From Blastomonas sp. (lineage in GTDB: Bacteria; Pseudomonadota; Alphaproteobacteria; Sphingomonadales; Sphingomonadaceae), in NCBI RefSeq assembly GCF_030373265.1, contig NZ_JAUCZC010000004.1, positions 124,001 to 188,000 of the forward strand: a DNA stretch of 64,000 nucleotides, given 5' to 3'. A model generated the notes under the pieces. It was not told where the DNA came from and searched no databases. It worked only from the letters and a program-made list of their open reading frames with translations. Made by a program: the position numbers and the translations under genes. The stretch's first letter is position 1; the number at the start of each line of letters is the position of its first letter. This document shows, one piece after another, positions 18,038 to 26,190 of this stretch.

Positions 18038-18661
18038 ATGCAACCGGTTGATGCCATCATCTTTGATGTGGGCAAGGTGCTGTATCAGTGGGATATCCGC
18101 AATCTCTACGCCAAGCTGATCGCAGACCCGGCGGAACTCGACCACTTCTTGGGCAACGTGCTGACGCTCGAATGGCACGACCAGCATGACGCCGGTCGGC
18201 CGCTTTCCGAGATGGTGGCCGAACTGAGCGCGCAATATCCCGACCACGCCGCATTGATCGCGCACTATGTGCCACGCTGGCTGGAGACTATCCCCGGGCC
18301 CGTGCCCGGCATGATCGATCTTGTCGAGCGGCTGGCCTTGCTGGGCTATCCCATTTTCGGCATCACCAATTTCGGCGTCGAGTTCTGGGCGATGTTCCGC
18401 CCCACCGCCCCGGTGTTCGACCTGTTCCAGGACATCATTGTGTCGGGCGCGGAGAAACTAACCAAGCCCGATCCTGCCATCTACCGTCTCGCCATCGATC
18501 GCTTCGGCATCGATCCGGCCCGCACCTTGTTCATCGACGACCGCGCAGAGAACATCGAAGGCGCCATCGCCTGCGGGTTGCAGGGCCATGTCTTCCACGA
18601 CGCCGAAACCTTGTATGCCGACCTTGCAGCAAGGGGCACTCTGGAACTCACCTCGAACTGA
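18038..18661 (+). CDS. HAD-IA family hydrolase (YihX-like)
   Basis: A 207-residue haloacid-dehalogenase-superfamily protein. Motif I is FDVGKVLYQWD: the nucleophile Asp is present but the usual second Asp (DxD) is Gly, as in YihX-type phosphatases. Motif II is FGITNFG, motif III has the lysine in EKLTKPDPAIY, and motif IV is LFIDDRAENIEGA. It is probably a sugar-phosphate phosphatase; the substrate is unknown. The ATG at 18038 lies 24 nt after the rpmJ terminator. Confidence 0.87.
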   Translation: MQPVDAIIFDVGKVLYQWDIRNLYAKLIADPAELDHFLGNVLTLEWHDQHDAGRPLSEMVAELSAQYPDHAALIAHYVPRWLETIPGPVPGMIDLVERLALLGYPIFGITNFGVEFWAMFRPTAPVFDLFQDIIVSGAEKLTKPDPAIYRLAIDRFGIDPARTLFIDDRAENIEGAIACGLQGHVFHDAETLYADLAARGTLELTSN

Positions 18662-18695
18662 CATGCGCACCTGGCACGGCGCCAACTCCGCATCA

Positions 18696-18716
18696 CATTT
18701 TTGCGCAGCAAAAATG
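18696..18716. terminator. hairpin between convergent HAD and pyk genes
   Basis: CATTTTTGC (18696-18704) pairs perfectly with GCAAAAATG (18708-18716) around a GCA loop. The T5 and A5 runs lie inside the stem, so it could terminate transcription from either side, although a classical distal T-tract is missing. Confidence 0.5.
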
Positions 18717-18757
18717 CCTTGGTGTTAGCCTGCCCCTGCCCGACGGCGGCAGGCCTA

Positions 18758-20215
18758 TCAGTCCTTGTAACCCTTCAGTTCTTCGCCGGTCAGCGTGACG
18801 ATGTGCAGCACGTTGGTAGACCCCGGCGTACCGAACGGAACACCTGCCAGCGTGATGATCCGGCCGCCGGCCTCGCCGAAGCCGTGCCGTAGCGCCATGC
18901 GCTTGCCCTTGCCGATCATCTCCTCGAAGCTGCCGATGTCGCGGGTGACCACCGGATAGGCGCCCCACAGCAGCCCGACGCGCCGCGCCGTCTCGCGCGA
19001 CGGGGTGAGCACCATCACCGGCACCGAGGGCCGCTCGCGCGACACCCGTCGCGCGGTCGATCCCGACAGAGTGAAGCAGACAACCGCGCTGACCCTGACC
19101 GTCTTGGCGATTTCGGCGCAGGCTGCCGACAGGGCATCTGCGGTCGTGGAATCTGGCAGTGTCTCAATGAAGTGCACGCGCGCGGCATAGCCGGGGTCGC
19201 TTTCCACTTGCGTCGCGATCCGGTCCATCATGCTGACCGCCAGCTCGGGCCAGTCGCCCGCTGCGGTCTCGGCCGACAGCATCACCGCATCGGCGCCATC
19301 ATAAACGGCGTTGGCGACATCGGAGACTTCGGCGCGGGTCGGCGACGGACTGGTGATCATCGATTCGAGCATCTGGGTCGCAACGACCACCGGCTTGCCC
19401 GAACGGCGTGCGGTTTCGACGATGCGCTTCTGCATCACCGGCACCTCCTCGGGCGCCATTTCCACGCCCAGATCACCGCGCGCGACCATCACCGCATCGG
19501 AAAGCTCGATGATCTCCTCAAGCGAGTTCAGGGCGGCAGGCTTTTCGATCTTGGCGATCAACGCCGCGCGGCCACCGATCAGGCTGCGCGCCTCGGCGAC
19601 GTCGTCGGGGCGCTGGACAAAGCTCAGCGCGATCCAGTCCGCGCCCATCTCGAGCGAGAAAGCCAGATCGCGGCGGTCCTTTTCGGTCAGTGCCGCCATC
19701 GGCACCAGGCTGTCGGGCACGTTGAGCCCCTTGCGGTCCGAGATGAATCCGCCGACCTCCACCGAGCACAGGATCTCGCTCTCGCCCGGGCGCAGCACGC
19801 GCATCACCATCTTGCCGTCGTCGATCAGCAGCCTTTGGCCTTTGTCGAGCGCCGCGAAGATCTCCTTGTGCGGCAGATAGGCGCGCTCGTCATTGCCCGG
19901 CGCCGGGTTCGAATCGAGCGTGAAATGCTGGCCATGCTTGAGGAACGCCTTGCCGCCCTCGAAGGTGCCGACGCGCAGTTTCGGCCCCTGCAGATCGCAC
20001 AGGACCGTGATCGGCCGCTGCAGCTTGGTTTCGATCTGGCGAATGGTGTTGATCGTCTTCGCATGGGTCGCGTGGTCGCCATGGCTCATGTTGACGCGGA
20101 AGGCGTCGGCACCCGCCCGGAACAGCCGTTCGATCATTTCCGGGCTGTTGCTGGCCGGTCCCAGCGTTGCGAGAATCTTGACCTTGCGGCTGCGCTTGGC
20201 GATAGTCCTGCTCAA
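18758..20215 (-). CDS. pyk: pyruvate kinase
   Basis: A 485-residue glycolytic enzyme (phosphoenolpyruvate + ADP to pyruvate + ATP). KVKILATLGPASNSPE and AFRVNMSHGDH open the barrel, KIEKP carries the catalytic Lys, VARGDLGVEM binds substrate, and ATQMLESMITSPSPTRAEVSDVANA is the family signature. The C-terminal domain ends GVPFGTPGSTNVLHIV. The start is TTG at 20215, 7 nt after an AGGGG SD in the leader; no ATG is better placed. It converges on the HAD gene. Confidence 0.96.
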   Translation of the reverse strand: MSRTIAKRSRKVKILATLGPASNSPEMIERLFRAGADAFRVNMSHGDHATHAKTINTIRQIETKLQRPITVLCDLQGPKLRVGTFEGGKAFLKHGQHFTLDSNPAPGNDERAYLPHKEIFAALDKGQRLLIDDGKMVMRVLRPGESEILCSVEVGGFISDRKGLNVPDSLVPMAALTEKDRRDLAFSLEMGADWIALSFVQRPDDVAEARSLIGGRAALIAKIEKPAALNSLEEIIELSDAVMVARGDLGVEMAPEEVPVMQKRIVETARRSGKPVVVATQMLESMITSPSPTRAEVSDVANAVYDGADAVMLSAETAAGDWPELAVSMMDRIATQVESDPGYAARVHFIETLPDSTTADALSAACAEIAKTVRVSAVVCFTLSGSTARRVSRERPSVPVMVLTPSRETARRVGLLWGAYPVVTRDIGSFEEMIGKGKRMALRHGFGEAGGRIITLAGVPFGTPGSTNVLHIVTLTGEELKGYKD

Positions 20216-20328
20216 CTGATTTCCCCTGCACTGGTCTGTGCTGCGACCTCTTGCATCGCAGCGGCATATGTCGAGCGATGCTTAGGCCAGAGCGTCACCA
20301 ATCGCAAAACCTGTATGGAAATAATGTG

Positions 20329-20652
20329 ATGACACAGACCGTCCCTGCTCCGCCAATGGATGTCGACATTCCCGATGACGTGGCCGCAGCCGCGTTCCGC
20401 CGCCTGGTGCGCCATCTGCGTCACCGCCACGATGCCGAAAACATCGATCTGATGGGGTTGGCCGGGTTCTGCCGCAACTGCTTGGCCGACTGGGTGCAGG
20501 AGGCCGGCGGCGCCGAAGATCGCGATTCCGCGCGCCGCCTGATCTACGGCATGGACTTTGCGGAGTGGAAATCGCGCTACCAGGGCGAGGCTAGCGAAGA
20601 ACAGCTTGCCCGGATGAAGGAAAGCGTGGCGAAGAACGCCGACCACTCTTAA
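20329..20652 (+). CDS. DUF1244 family protein
   Basis: A 107-residue protein. The conserved core [30 protein letters not shown] then LADWVQEA and [13 protein letters not shown] is the DUF1244 signature found across alpha- and gammaproteobacteria. It is cytoplasmic and probably a small helical protein; its function is unknown. The CRNC cysteine pair could bind a metal. The ATG at 20329 matches the family N-terminus. It is divergent from pyk (113 nt) and followed by gapR. Confidence 0.85.
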   Translation: MTQTVPAPPMDVDIPDDVAAAAFRRLVRHLRHRHDAENIDLMGLAGFCRNCLADWVQEAGGAEDRDSARRLIYGMDFAEWKSRYQGEASEEQLARMKESVAKNADHS

Positions 20653-20720
20653 GGGAGCGGTCCACCATTTTTCGCGCCGGGAGATTCGCCCGGTGCCCCA
20701 CCCCGACTGAAAGACATATC

Positions 20721-20966
20721 ATGAGCGAACCCATCATGTCGGCTGACGACCAGCTGCGCCTTTTCATCGAGCGTATCGAGCGTCTGGAAGAAGAGAAAAA
20801 GGGCGTCGCCGACGATATTCGCGACACCTATTCCGAAGCCAAATCGCAGGGCTACGACCCCAAAATCATGCGCCAGATCGTGCGTCTGCGCAAAATGGAG
20901 CCGCACGATCGCCAGGAAATGGAGCTGATCCTCGATACCTACAAGGCTGCGTTGGGCCTGGGCTGA
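20721..20966 (+). CDS. gapR: GapR-type nucleoid-associated protein (DUF2312)
   Basis: An 81-residue helical protein: [21 protein letters not shown] followed by [28 protein letters not shown]. This matches DUF2312/GapR, which in Caulobacter forms a tetrameric clamp on overtwisted DNA and assists topoisomerases ahead of replication forks and in 3' parts of transcription units. The start ATG is 68 nt after the DUF1244 stop; a downstream in-frame ATG (MSADDQL) is also possible. Confidence 0.92.
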   Translation: MSEPIMSADDQLRLFIERIERLEEEKKGVADDIRDTYSEAKSQGYDPKIMRQIVRLRKMEPHDRQEMELILDTYKAALGLG

Positions 20967-20975
20967 TCCGGAACG

Positions 20976-21470
20976 ATGGCGGCGCTGCATATCCGTGATG
21001 CCCATCCGGCAGACGGGGCAGCGCTCGCCGCGATCTACGCACCCTTTGTGACTGAGACCTGGGTGAGTTTCGAGACGGACGCGCCCGATGCGGCTGAAAT
21101 GTCCGCCAGGATTGCCAGCAATGGCCGCACGCATGCCTGGGTTGTAGCCGAGCTCGACGGGGACATTGCAGGCTATGCCTATGCGAGCCCCCACCGGGTC
21201 CGCGCAGCTTATTCCACATCTGCTGATATCGCGGTCTATGTCGCGCCTCATGGACAAAACATGGGCCTCGGCCGGGCACTGTACACCGCCTTGTTCGATC
21301 GGCTGCGCGCGCGATCCATCCACGCGGTGTTTGCCGGGATCGCCCTGCCCAACCCTGCCAGCATCGCATTGCACGAGGCGATGGGTATGACACCGGTCGG
21401 AATTTACCGCGAAGTCGGCTGGAAGCTGGACGGCTGGCGCGATGTCGGCTGGTGGCAGCGGTTGCTATGA
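20976..21470 (+). CDS. GNAT acetyltransferase, phosphinothricin acetyltransferase-like
   Basis: A 164-residue GNAT enzyme. IRDAHPADGAALAAIYAPFVTETWVSFE and YAYASPHRVRAAY, the AcCoA loop HGQNMGLGRALY, and the C-terminal LHEAMGMTPVGIYREVGWKLDGW are strongly PAT/Bar/MddA-like. Relatives acetylate the alpha-amine of phosphinothricin, methionine sulfoximine or similar amino acids. The physiological substrate is unproven. It starts 9 nt after gapR and is probably co-transcribed. Confidence 0.88.
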   Translation: MAALHIRDAHPADGAALAAIYAPFVTETWVSFETDAPDAAEMSARIASNGRTHAWVVAELDGDIAGYAYASPHRVRAAYSTSADIAVYVAPHGQNMGLGRALYTALFDRLRARSIHAVFAGIALPNPASIALHEAMGMTPVGIYREVGWKLDGWRDVGWWQRLL

Positions 21471-21539
21471 ACCATCTGGCTGGTGTAAAGGCGCGCACCA
21501 GCATTCGCATCACCTCAACTATACAGGCAGACATCCGCC

Positions 21540-22283
21540 ATGGCAGGCCATAGCAAATTCAAGAACATCATGCACCGCAAGGGCGCGCAGGACAAAAAGC
21601 GCTCGGCGATGTTTTCCAAGCTCAGCCGCGAAATTACCGTGGCCGCCAAGATGGGGATGCCTGATCCCGACATGAACCCGCGCCTGCGCCTTGCGGTCAA
21701 TGCCGCCAAGGCCCAGTCGATGCCCAAGGACAACATCCAGCGCGCGATCGACAAGGCCTCGGCTGCCGGCGGCGAAGACTATGAAGAAATCCGCTATGAA
21801 GGCTATGGCCCGGGCGGCATCGCATTGATCGTCGAGGCGCTCACCGACAACCGCAACCGCACCGCCACCAATGTCCGCACCGCGTTCAGCAAGAACGGCG
21901 GCAACCTGGGCGCATCGGGCGCGGTCAGCCACGGCTTCGACCGCATGGGCCTGATCAGCTATCCCGCCAGCGTCGGCGACGAGGAGAAGGTGCTTGAAGC
22001 GGCCATGGAAGCCGGCGCCGACGACATCGAATCCACCGAAGACGGCCACGACATCTGGACCAACATGGAAGACCTTCACGCGGTCTCCGGCGAACTGGAA
22101 AAGACGCTGGGCGAAGCCGAGAGCGTCAAGCTCGCCTGGCGCCCACAGGTTCGCGTCGATGTCGCCGAAGCCGATGCGCAGACGCTGTTCAAGCTGATCG
22201 ACGCGCTCGACGATGACGATGACGTCCAGACCGTCTGGGGCAATTACGAGGTTTCCGACGAGGTGATGGAAAAGCTGGGGTAG
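21540..22283 (+). CDS. YebC/PmpR family regulator/translation factor
   Basis: A 247-residue protein with the unmistakable start [20 protein letters not shown], then [23 protein letters not shown] and [18 protein letters not shown]. The family was described as transcriptional regulators (PmpR controls quinolone signalling); more recent work on relatives points to relief of ribosome stalling at proline-rich stretches. It is the first gene of the yebC-ruvCAB block, and the repeat-bounded DUF559 gene follows after 45 nt. Confidence 0.93.
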   Translation: MAGHSKFKNIMHRKGAQDKKRSAMFSKLSREITVAAKMGMPDPDMNPRLRLAVNAAKAQSMPKDNIQRAIDKASAAGGEDYEEIRYEGYGPGGIALIVEALTDNRNRTATNVRTAFSKNGGNLGASGAVSHGFDRMGLISYPASVGDEEKVLEAAMEAGADDIESTEDGHDIWTNMEDLHAVSGELEKTLGEAESVKLAWRPQVRVDVAEADAQTLFKLIDALDDDDDVQTVWGNYEVSDEVMEKLG

Positions 22284-22290
22284 CTCGAAA

Positions 22291-22329
22291 AAAGCCCCTC
22301 CCCTTCAGGGGAGGGGTTGGGGTGGGGAA
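22291..22329. repeat. left arm of a 39-nt perfect inverted repeat around the DUF559 gene
   Basis: Positions 22291-22329 are the exact reverse complement of 22693-22731. The arm itself contains a hairpin (CCCCTCCCC, TTCA loop, GGGGAGGGG) and a G-rich tail (GGGGTGGGG). It begins 8 nt after the yebC stop and ends at the first base of the DUF559 start codon. Confidence 0.95.
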
Positions 22330-22733
22330 TGGACAACACACTTCGCTTGTCTCTGTTCGCAAAGGAATTGCGCAACAACCCGACCCCATTCGCAATTGTC
22401 CTCTGGAAGTATCTGAAGAGCTCGCAACTCGGCGGCTACAAGTTCCGCCGTCAATCGGTCATCGGTCCGTTTATCTGTGATTTCCTGTGCCCGTCCAAAG
22501 GACTGATCGTGGAGGTGGATGGTGACACGCATGACCCTGTGCGGGACGCGAAACGCGATGCCGCTCTGGCCGAACTGGGATACGTCACCATGCGGTTTAC
22601 GAACTACGAGGTTGGGCAGAGCGTTGAAGCGGTCCTTGATCTGATCCTGCAAAAGTTGGACAGCTTACCTGATCGATGGCCTGGGAAGTTACTTCCCCAC
22701 CCCAACCCCTCCCCTGAAGGGGAGGGGCTTTGA
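22329..22733 (+). CDS. DUF559 Vsr-like endonuclease-fold protein in a repeat-bounded unit
   Basis: A 134-residue protein. [19 protein letters not shown], then [31 protein letters not shown] and [20 protein letters not shown] form the DUF559 domain, a PD-(D/E)xK/Vsr-like fold with Asp and Glu-x-Asp as candidate metal ligands. The start codon sits at the inner end of the left repeat arm. The last 12 sense codons ([12 protein letters not shown]) are encoded by the right arm, and the stop TGA straddles the arm's outer edge. Gene and repeats thus form one compact unit of about 440 bp between yebC and ruvC. Enzymatic activity is unproven. Confidence 0.88.
   Translation: MDNTLRLSLFAKELRNNPTPFAIVLWKYLKSSQLGGYKFRRQSVIGPFICDFLCPSKGLIVEVDGDTHDPVRDAKRDAALAELGYVTMRFTNYEVGQSVEAVLDLILQKLDSLPDRWPGKLLPHPNPSPEGEGL
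22693..22731. repeat. right arm of the 39-nt perfect inverted repeat
   Basis: Exact reverse complement of 22291-22329. It encodes the C-terminus of the DUF559 protein, contains the hairpin CCCCTCCCC-TGAA-GGGGAGGGG, and ends at the ruvC start. The GGGGAGGGG (22719-22727) is placed to act as the ruvC Shine-Dalgarno sequence. Confidence 0.95.
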
Positions 22734-23212
22734 TCATCCTCGGCATTGACCCTGGCCTTGGGACCACCGGCTGGGGTGTTATCCGCTCGGTGGGTAACCG
22801 CCTCAGCCACATCGCCAACGGCCAGATCAAGACCAACGCCAAGGCCACTCTGCCTTCGCGCCTGTTGGAGCTCGACACCGCGCTGGCGGCGATCATCACC
22901 GACTATCGGCCAGACAGCGCGGCGATCGAGGAAATCTACGTCAACAAGAACCCGCAATCGACGCTCAAGCTGGTGCAGGCGCGTGGGGCGCTGATCCTGG
23001 GCTTGGCGCGGGCCGGATTGAGGGTGGGCGAATATGCACCGCGGCTGATCAAGAAGGCGATCGTCGGAACCGGCGCGGCCGAAAAGACGCAGATCGACGC
23101 GATGGTGCAGGTGCTCCTGCCAGGCGTGAAGATCGCCGGACCCGATGCGGCCGATGCGCTGGCGGTGGCGATCACCCATGCGCATCTGGCGGGGCATGAT
23201 AAACTGCGCTAA
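22730..23212 (+). CDS. ruvC: Holliday junction resolvase RuvC
   Basis: A 160-residue endodeoxyribonuclease that resolves Holliday junctions delivered by RuvAB. The acidic catalytic residues lie in [15 protein letters not shown] (Asp), [14 protein letters not shown] (Glu) and [17 protein letters not shown] (Asp pair). The start is TTG at 22730, overlapping the DUF559 stop; both the start codon and the purine-rich SD derive from the right repeat arm. No alternative start exists that would keep the first strand. The protein is full length and should be functional. Confidence 0.96.
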   Translation: MIILGIDPGLGTTGWGVIRSVGNRLSHIANGQIKTNAKATLPSRLLELDTALAAIITDYRPDSAAIEEIYVNKNPQSTLKLVQARGALILGLARAGLRVGEYAPRLIKKAIVGTGAAEKTQIDAMVQVLLPGVKIAGPDAADALAVAITHAHLAGHDKLR

Positions 23213-23243
23213 CCCCAACTTCTCCCTCGGAAGGGAGAGGGAA
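23213..23243. repeat. REP-like hairpin between ruvC and ruvA
   Basis: Directly after the ruvC stop, CCCCAACTT leads into TCTCCCT-CGG-AAGGGAGA. The layout (CCCCAAC, C-rich half stem, short loop, G-rich half stem) is the same as the right arm of the DUF559 repeat but with a different stem sequence. The G-rich half also serves as part of the ruvA leader. Confidence 0.7.
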
Positions 23244-23252
23244 AGATACAGC

Positions 23253-23852
23253 ATGATCGCCAAACTCACCGGAACACTCGACAGCATCGGGCATGATCAT
23301 GCGGTGATCGATGTCGGCGGAGTCGGCTATCTGGTGTTCGCCTCGTCGCGCACGCTGTCGGGCCTCGCTGCCCGGGGCGACAGAGTGGTGCTGCACACAG
23401 AGATGCAGGTGAGCGAGACCGATATGCGGCTGATCGGCTTTGCATCGGCCAGCGAGCGTGATGGTTTCCGACTGCTCACCGGCGTGCAGGGCGTGGGATC
23501 GAAGGTGGCGCTGGCGATCCTGTCCGCGCTTACCCCCGAAGAGCTCGCGCGGGCCGTGGCGCAGGGCGACAAGGCGATGATCGCCCGTTCGCAGGGCGTG
23601 GGGCCGAAGCTGGCGCTGCGCATCGTCAACGAACTCAAGGACAAGATGGGCGCAATGGCGCTTGGCCCGGCGGGCATGGGTATCCCGGCGCTGGTCGGCA
23701 ATCACGCCGCCGATGCCGTCTCCGCGCTGCAGAACCTGGGCTTCAAGCCCGCCGACGCGGCAAGAGCGGTGGCAGGCGCCGAGGAGGAACTGGGCGAAGG
23801 CGCCAGCCTCGACGCACTGGTGCGGTTGGCGCTCAAGAAGGCGGCGCGGTGA
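23253..23852 (+). CDS. ruvA: Holliday junction branch migration protein RuvA
   Basis: A 199-residue protein. The N-terminal OB domain ([29 protein letters not shown]) is followed by helix-hairpin-helix repeats ([20 protein letters not shown] and [19 protein letters not shown]) and a C-terminal UBA-like domain ([20 protein letters not shown]) that contacts RuvB. It binds Holliday junctions and directs RuvB. The ATG at 23253 is the family start, 40 nt after ruvC. Confidence 0.96.
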   Translation: MIAKLTGTLDSIGHDHAVIDVGGVGYLVFASSRTLSGLAARGDRVVLHTEMQVSETDMRLIGFASASERDGFRLLTGVQGVGSKVALAILSALTPEELARAVAQGDKAMIARSQGVGPKLALRIVNELKDKMGAMALGPAGMGIPALVGNHAADAVSALQNLGFKPADAARAVAGAEEELGEGASLDALVRLALKKAAR

Positions 23853-23863
23853 ACCGCCGCCGC

Positions 23864-23891
23864 TGGACTTCAGGCCACTTTGGGCTATACT
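23864..23891 (+). promoter_or_regulatory. probable promoter of parDE inside the ruv block
   Basis: TATACT at 23886-23891 with TGGACT at 23864-23869 and a 16-nt spacer resembles a sigma-70 promoter. Transcription would begin at or within a base or two of the parD ATG at 23899, giving a nearly leaderless mRNA. The spacing and -10 match support it; there is no experimental evidence. Confidence 0.5.
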
Positions 23892-23898
23892 TTAGTGC

Positions 23899-24150
23899 AT
23901 GGCAGAGCTCACCATCTCCATTCCACCCTCTCTGAAGAATTGGATCGACGCGCGTATCGCTCAGGGTCTTTATGCGGACGCGACAGACTATGTTCGCGAC
24001 CTGCTGCGCCGGGATCAGGAGCAGGCCGCGGACGACAGCGCATGGTTGAGAGCTCAGATCGAGGAAGGGCTGGCATCCGGTATCGTCGATGCCGAGCCGG
24101 AAGATGTTCTAGACGCGATCATCGCCGAAGACCCCGATCTGCGTGGCTAG
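23899..24150 (+). CDS. parD: ParD-type antitoxin
   Basis: An 83-residue protein with an N-terminal ribbon-helix-helix (AELTISIPPSLKNWIDARIAQGLYADATDYVRDLLRR) and an acidic C-terminal tail (EEGLASGIVDAEPEDVLDAI) that should wrap the toxin, the classic ParD plan. The RHH part would bind the promoter for autoregulation. It overlaps the parE start by 8 nt. It lies between ruvA and ruvB, where alphaproteobacteria normally have no gene. Confidence 0.9.
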   Translation: MAELTISIPPSLKNWIDARIAQGLYADATDYVRDLLRRDQEQAADDSAWLRAQIEEGLASGIVDAEPEDVLDAIIAEDPDLRG

Positions 24151-24445
24151 GCTGCGCATCGCAGTTGCGGCGCAGAACGATTTGCGCGACATCAGGATCT
24201 ACAGCAAGGCGGCCTTTGGCGCTGTCACAACCCAGCGGTATCTGAACGGGTTACGGGCCACCTTCAGCCACCTGCGAGCAAGTCCGTTAATCGGTACATC
24301 AGAGGAACATCTGGGTTTCGCAATGCGCAGTTTCGGGTACAAGTCGCATCGCATCTATTTTCGCAGCGCAGACGATGAAGTTCTAATCGTTCGCATTCTG
24401 CACCATGCCAGAGACGTACCGACCTCCATGACCGCCGAACAATGA
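24143..24445 (+). CDS. parE: ParE/RelE-fold toxin
   Basis: A 100-residue basic protein: [23 protein letters not shown], then [22 protein letters not shown] and [25 protein letters not shown]. This is the ParE plan (family members poison DNA gyrase), with the usual arginine and histidine close to the C-terminus. It starts with GTG inside parD (8 nt overlap). Its TGA stop overlaps the ruvB ATG (ATGA), so ruvB translation is probably coupled to the toxin gene. Confidence 0.9.
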   Translation: MARLRIAVAAQNDLRDIRIYSKAAFGAVTTQRYLNGLRATFSHLRASPLIGTSEEHLGFAMRSFGYKSHRIYFRSADDEVLIVRILHHARDVPTSMTAEQ

Positions 24446-25464
24446 CCACAGACCGCCTCCTCACCCCCGACCGCATCCCTGAAGACCAGGATGCGGCGCT
24501 GCGACCCAAGACGCTCGCCGAGTTTATCGGCCAGGCGGCAGCGCGCGACAACCTGCGGGTGTTCATCGAGGCCGCGCGCAGCCGGTCCGAAGCGCTTGAC
24601 CACGTCCTGCTGTTCGGTCCTCCTGGGCTGGGCAAGACCACGCTGGCGCAAATCATCGCGCGCGAGATGGGCGTGGGCTTTCGCGCGACCTCGGGGCCGG
24701 TGATCGCCAAATCCGGCGATCTCGCTGCCTTGCTGACCAACCTCGAAGAAGGCGATGTGCTGTTCATCGACGAGATCCACCGGCTCAATCCGGTGGTCGA
24801 GGAAGTGCTCTATCCGGCGATGGAGGACCGCGCGCTCGATCTGATCATCGGCGAAGGCCCCTCGGCGCGCAGCGTTCGGATCGACCTGCCGGCGTTCACG
24901 CTGATCGGGGCGACAACGCGCCAGGGTCTGTTGACCACGCCGTTGCGCGACCGGTTCGGCATCCCGGTGCGGCTCAATTTCTATACCGTGGGCGAACTCG
25001 AAGCGGTGGTAACGCGCGCCGCACGCCTGCTGGGGCTGGGCATCGCCGCCGATGGCGCGACCGAGATTGCCCGCCGCGCGCGGGGTACTCCTCGCGTTGC
25101 CGGGCGGCTGCTGCGCCGGGTGCGCGATTTCGCCAATGTCGCAGGGCAAGCCATGGTGGATGCGACCGCCGCTGACGCCGCGCTCACCCGGCTGGAGGTC
25201 GACCGGCTGGGGCTGGACGCGATGGACCGCCGCTACCTGATGATGATCGCAGACATTTATCGTGGCGGCCCTGTTGGCGTGGAGACGCTGGCAGCGGGGC
25301 TTTCCGAGCCGCGCGACACGATCGAGGACGTGATCGAACCCTATCTGATCCAGCTGGGTCTCATCGCCCGGACGGCTCGCGGCCGCTGCCTCAATGCGCG
25401 CGGCTGGAAGCACCTGGGCCTCAATCCGCCCGAGGGCGCCCAGGAAGGGTTGTTCGACCTGTAA
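24442..25464 (+). CDS. ruvB: Holliday junction branch migration ATPase RuvB
   Basis: A 340-residue AAA+ motor with Walker [12 protein letters not shown], Walker [10 protein letters not shown], sensor 1 [18 protein letters not shown], the arginine finger in that region, and a C-terminal winged helix ([30 protein letters not shown]). It drives branch migration with RuvA. The start overlaps the parE stop by 4 nt. It converges with the following oxygenase gene, leaving only 6 nt between stops. Confidence 0.97.
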   Translation: MTTDRLLTPDRIPEDQDAALRPKTLAEFIGQAAARDNLRVFIEAARSRSEALDHVLLFGPPGLGKTTLAQIIAREMGVGFRATSGPVIAKSGDLAALLTNLEEGDVLFIDEIHRLNPVVEEVLYPAMEDRALDLIIGEGPSARSVRIDLPAFTLIGATTRQGLLTTPLRDRFGIPVRLNFYTVGELEAVVTRAARLLGLGIAADGATEIARRARGTPRVAGRLLRRVRDFANVAGQAMVDATAADAALTRLEVDRLGLDAMDRRYLMMIADIYRGGPVGVETLAAGLSEPRDTIEDVIEPYLIQLGLIARTARGRCLNARGWKHLGLNPPEGAQEGLFDL

Positions 25465-25470
25465 GGGGGA

Positions 25471-26190
25471 TCAGCCTCTCAGCCAGCCAGTCACCGAATA
25501 GCGGCGATTGGCGGCGGCACGCGTCACTTCCGAGACGCTGTGAAGCTGGGGAACAGTAAAAAGATCCAGCGTGTTGAACCCCGGCATTTCCCCATGGCTG
25601 ATCGTGCCATGGTCTCCGTGGAACAGCAATTGCCCGCCCCATTCAAGCCGCCAGCGGGGTGTGAGCCCAAGAACATAAGCAGCGAACCGATGCTTGCCAT
25701 CCACCGCATCATCGTGCCCGGTGAGAAAATCGCCCGGCGAGTAGGCTGTCGCTTGTGCGTCCGAGAACCGGATAGCACCCTCTCCTGTTATGTCATGGAA
25801 CAGCGCGATGACTGCGGGTGAGGAGAGGAACGTCGCGAGCCCCGCCAGGAGGTCAGCACTCGCGAGCCGGGCGTCAGCATCATCCGGGACACGAATGCTC
25901 TCAAAGCGAAACTGGAAGCCGTTGCGAGCGCCTGCGTAGACGGCCTGATCCAGCGCCGCCGCCTTTCCGGGTTCCATTTGCGCGCGGATATCCCTGTCGA
26001 GCTCGTAGAGCAATTCACCAGAATTGATCACCTGCAGCCAATCCGTTCGCTCGAGAAGCTGGGTATGCAGCGCGGCCGCCGCACTGCTTGCCAGAAAACC
26101 CTGAATCCGCACGCGGCCGTGCCGTTTGTATGCCTGGCGCAACAGACGCGGTTCTAGGTCAGGGTTCAGAGAAAACGAGATCGCAGTCAT
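25471..26190 (-). CDS. 2-oxoglutarate/Fe(II)-dependent oxygenase, prolyl-hydroxylase-like
   Basis: A 239-residue protein. Iron ligands are H and D in LTGHDDAVDGKHRFAAYVL (HxD) and a distal histidine in PQLHSVSEV; the arginine in NRRYSVTGWLRG would bind 2-oxoglutarate. WGGQLLF and FNTLDLFTVP are family core strands. It is clearly related to the protein at 26478. The ATG at 26190 aligns with that paralogue; an upstream ATG at 26217 is possible. The substrate is unknown; relatives hydroxylate proline or other residues of proteins or peptides. It is divergent from the second oxygenase with 287 nt between. Confidence 0.86.
   Translation of the reverse strand: MTAISFSLNPDLEPRLLRQAYKRHGRVRIQGFLASSAAAALHTQLLERTDWLQVINSGELLYELDRDIRAQMEPGKAAALDQAVYAGARNGFQFRFESIRVPDDADARLASADLLAGLATFLSSPAVIALFHDITGEGAIRFSDAQATAYSPGDFLTGHDDAVDGKHRFAAYVLGLTPRWRLEWGGQLLFHGDHGTISHGEMPGFNTLDLFTVPQLHSVSEVTRAAANRRYSVTGWLRG

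Noticed and set aside
20976-21470. Dedicated herbicide or antibiotic resistance gene
   Set aside because: PAT-like acetyltransferases are widespread housekeeping-context genes; similarity alone does not show resistance.
22291-22731. CRISPR-like or terminator interpretation of the two repeat arms
   Set aside because: There are only two copies, in opposite orientation, flanking a coding gene; no spacers, cas genes or T-tracts.
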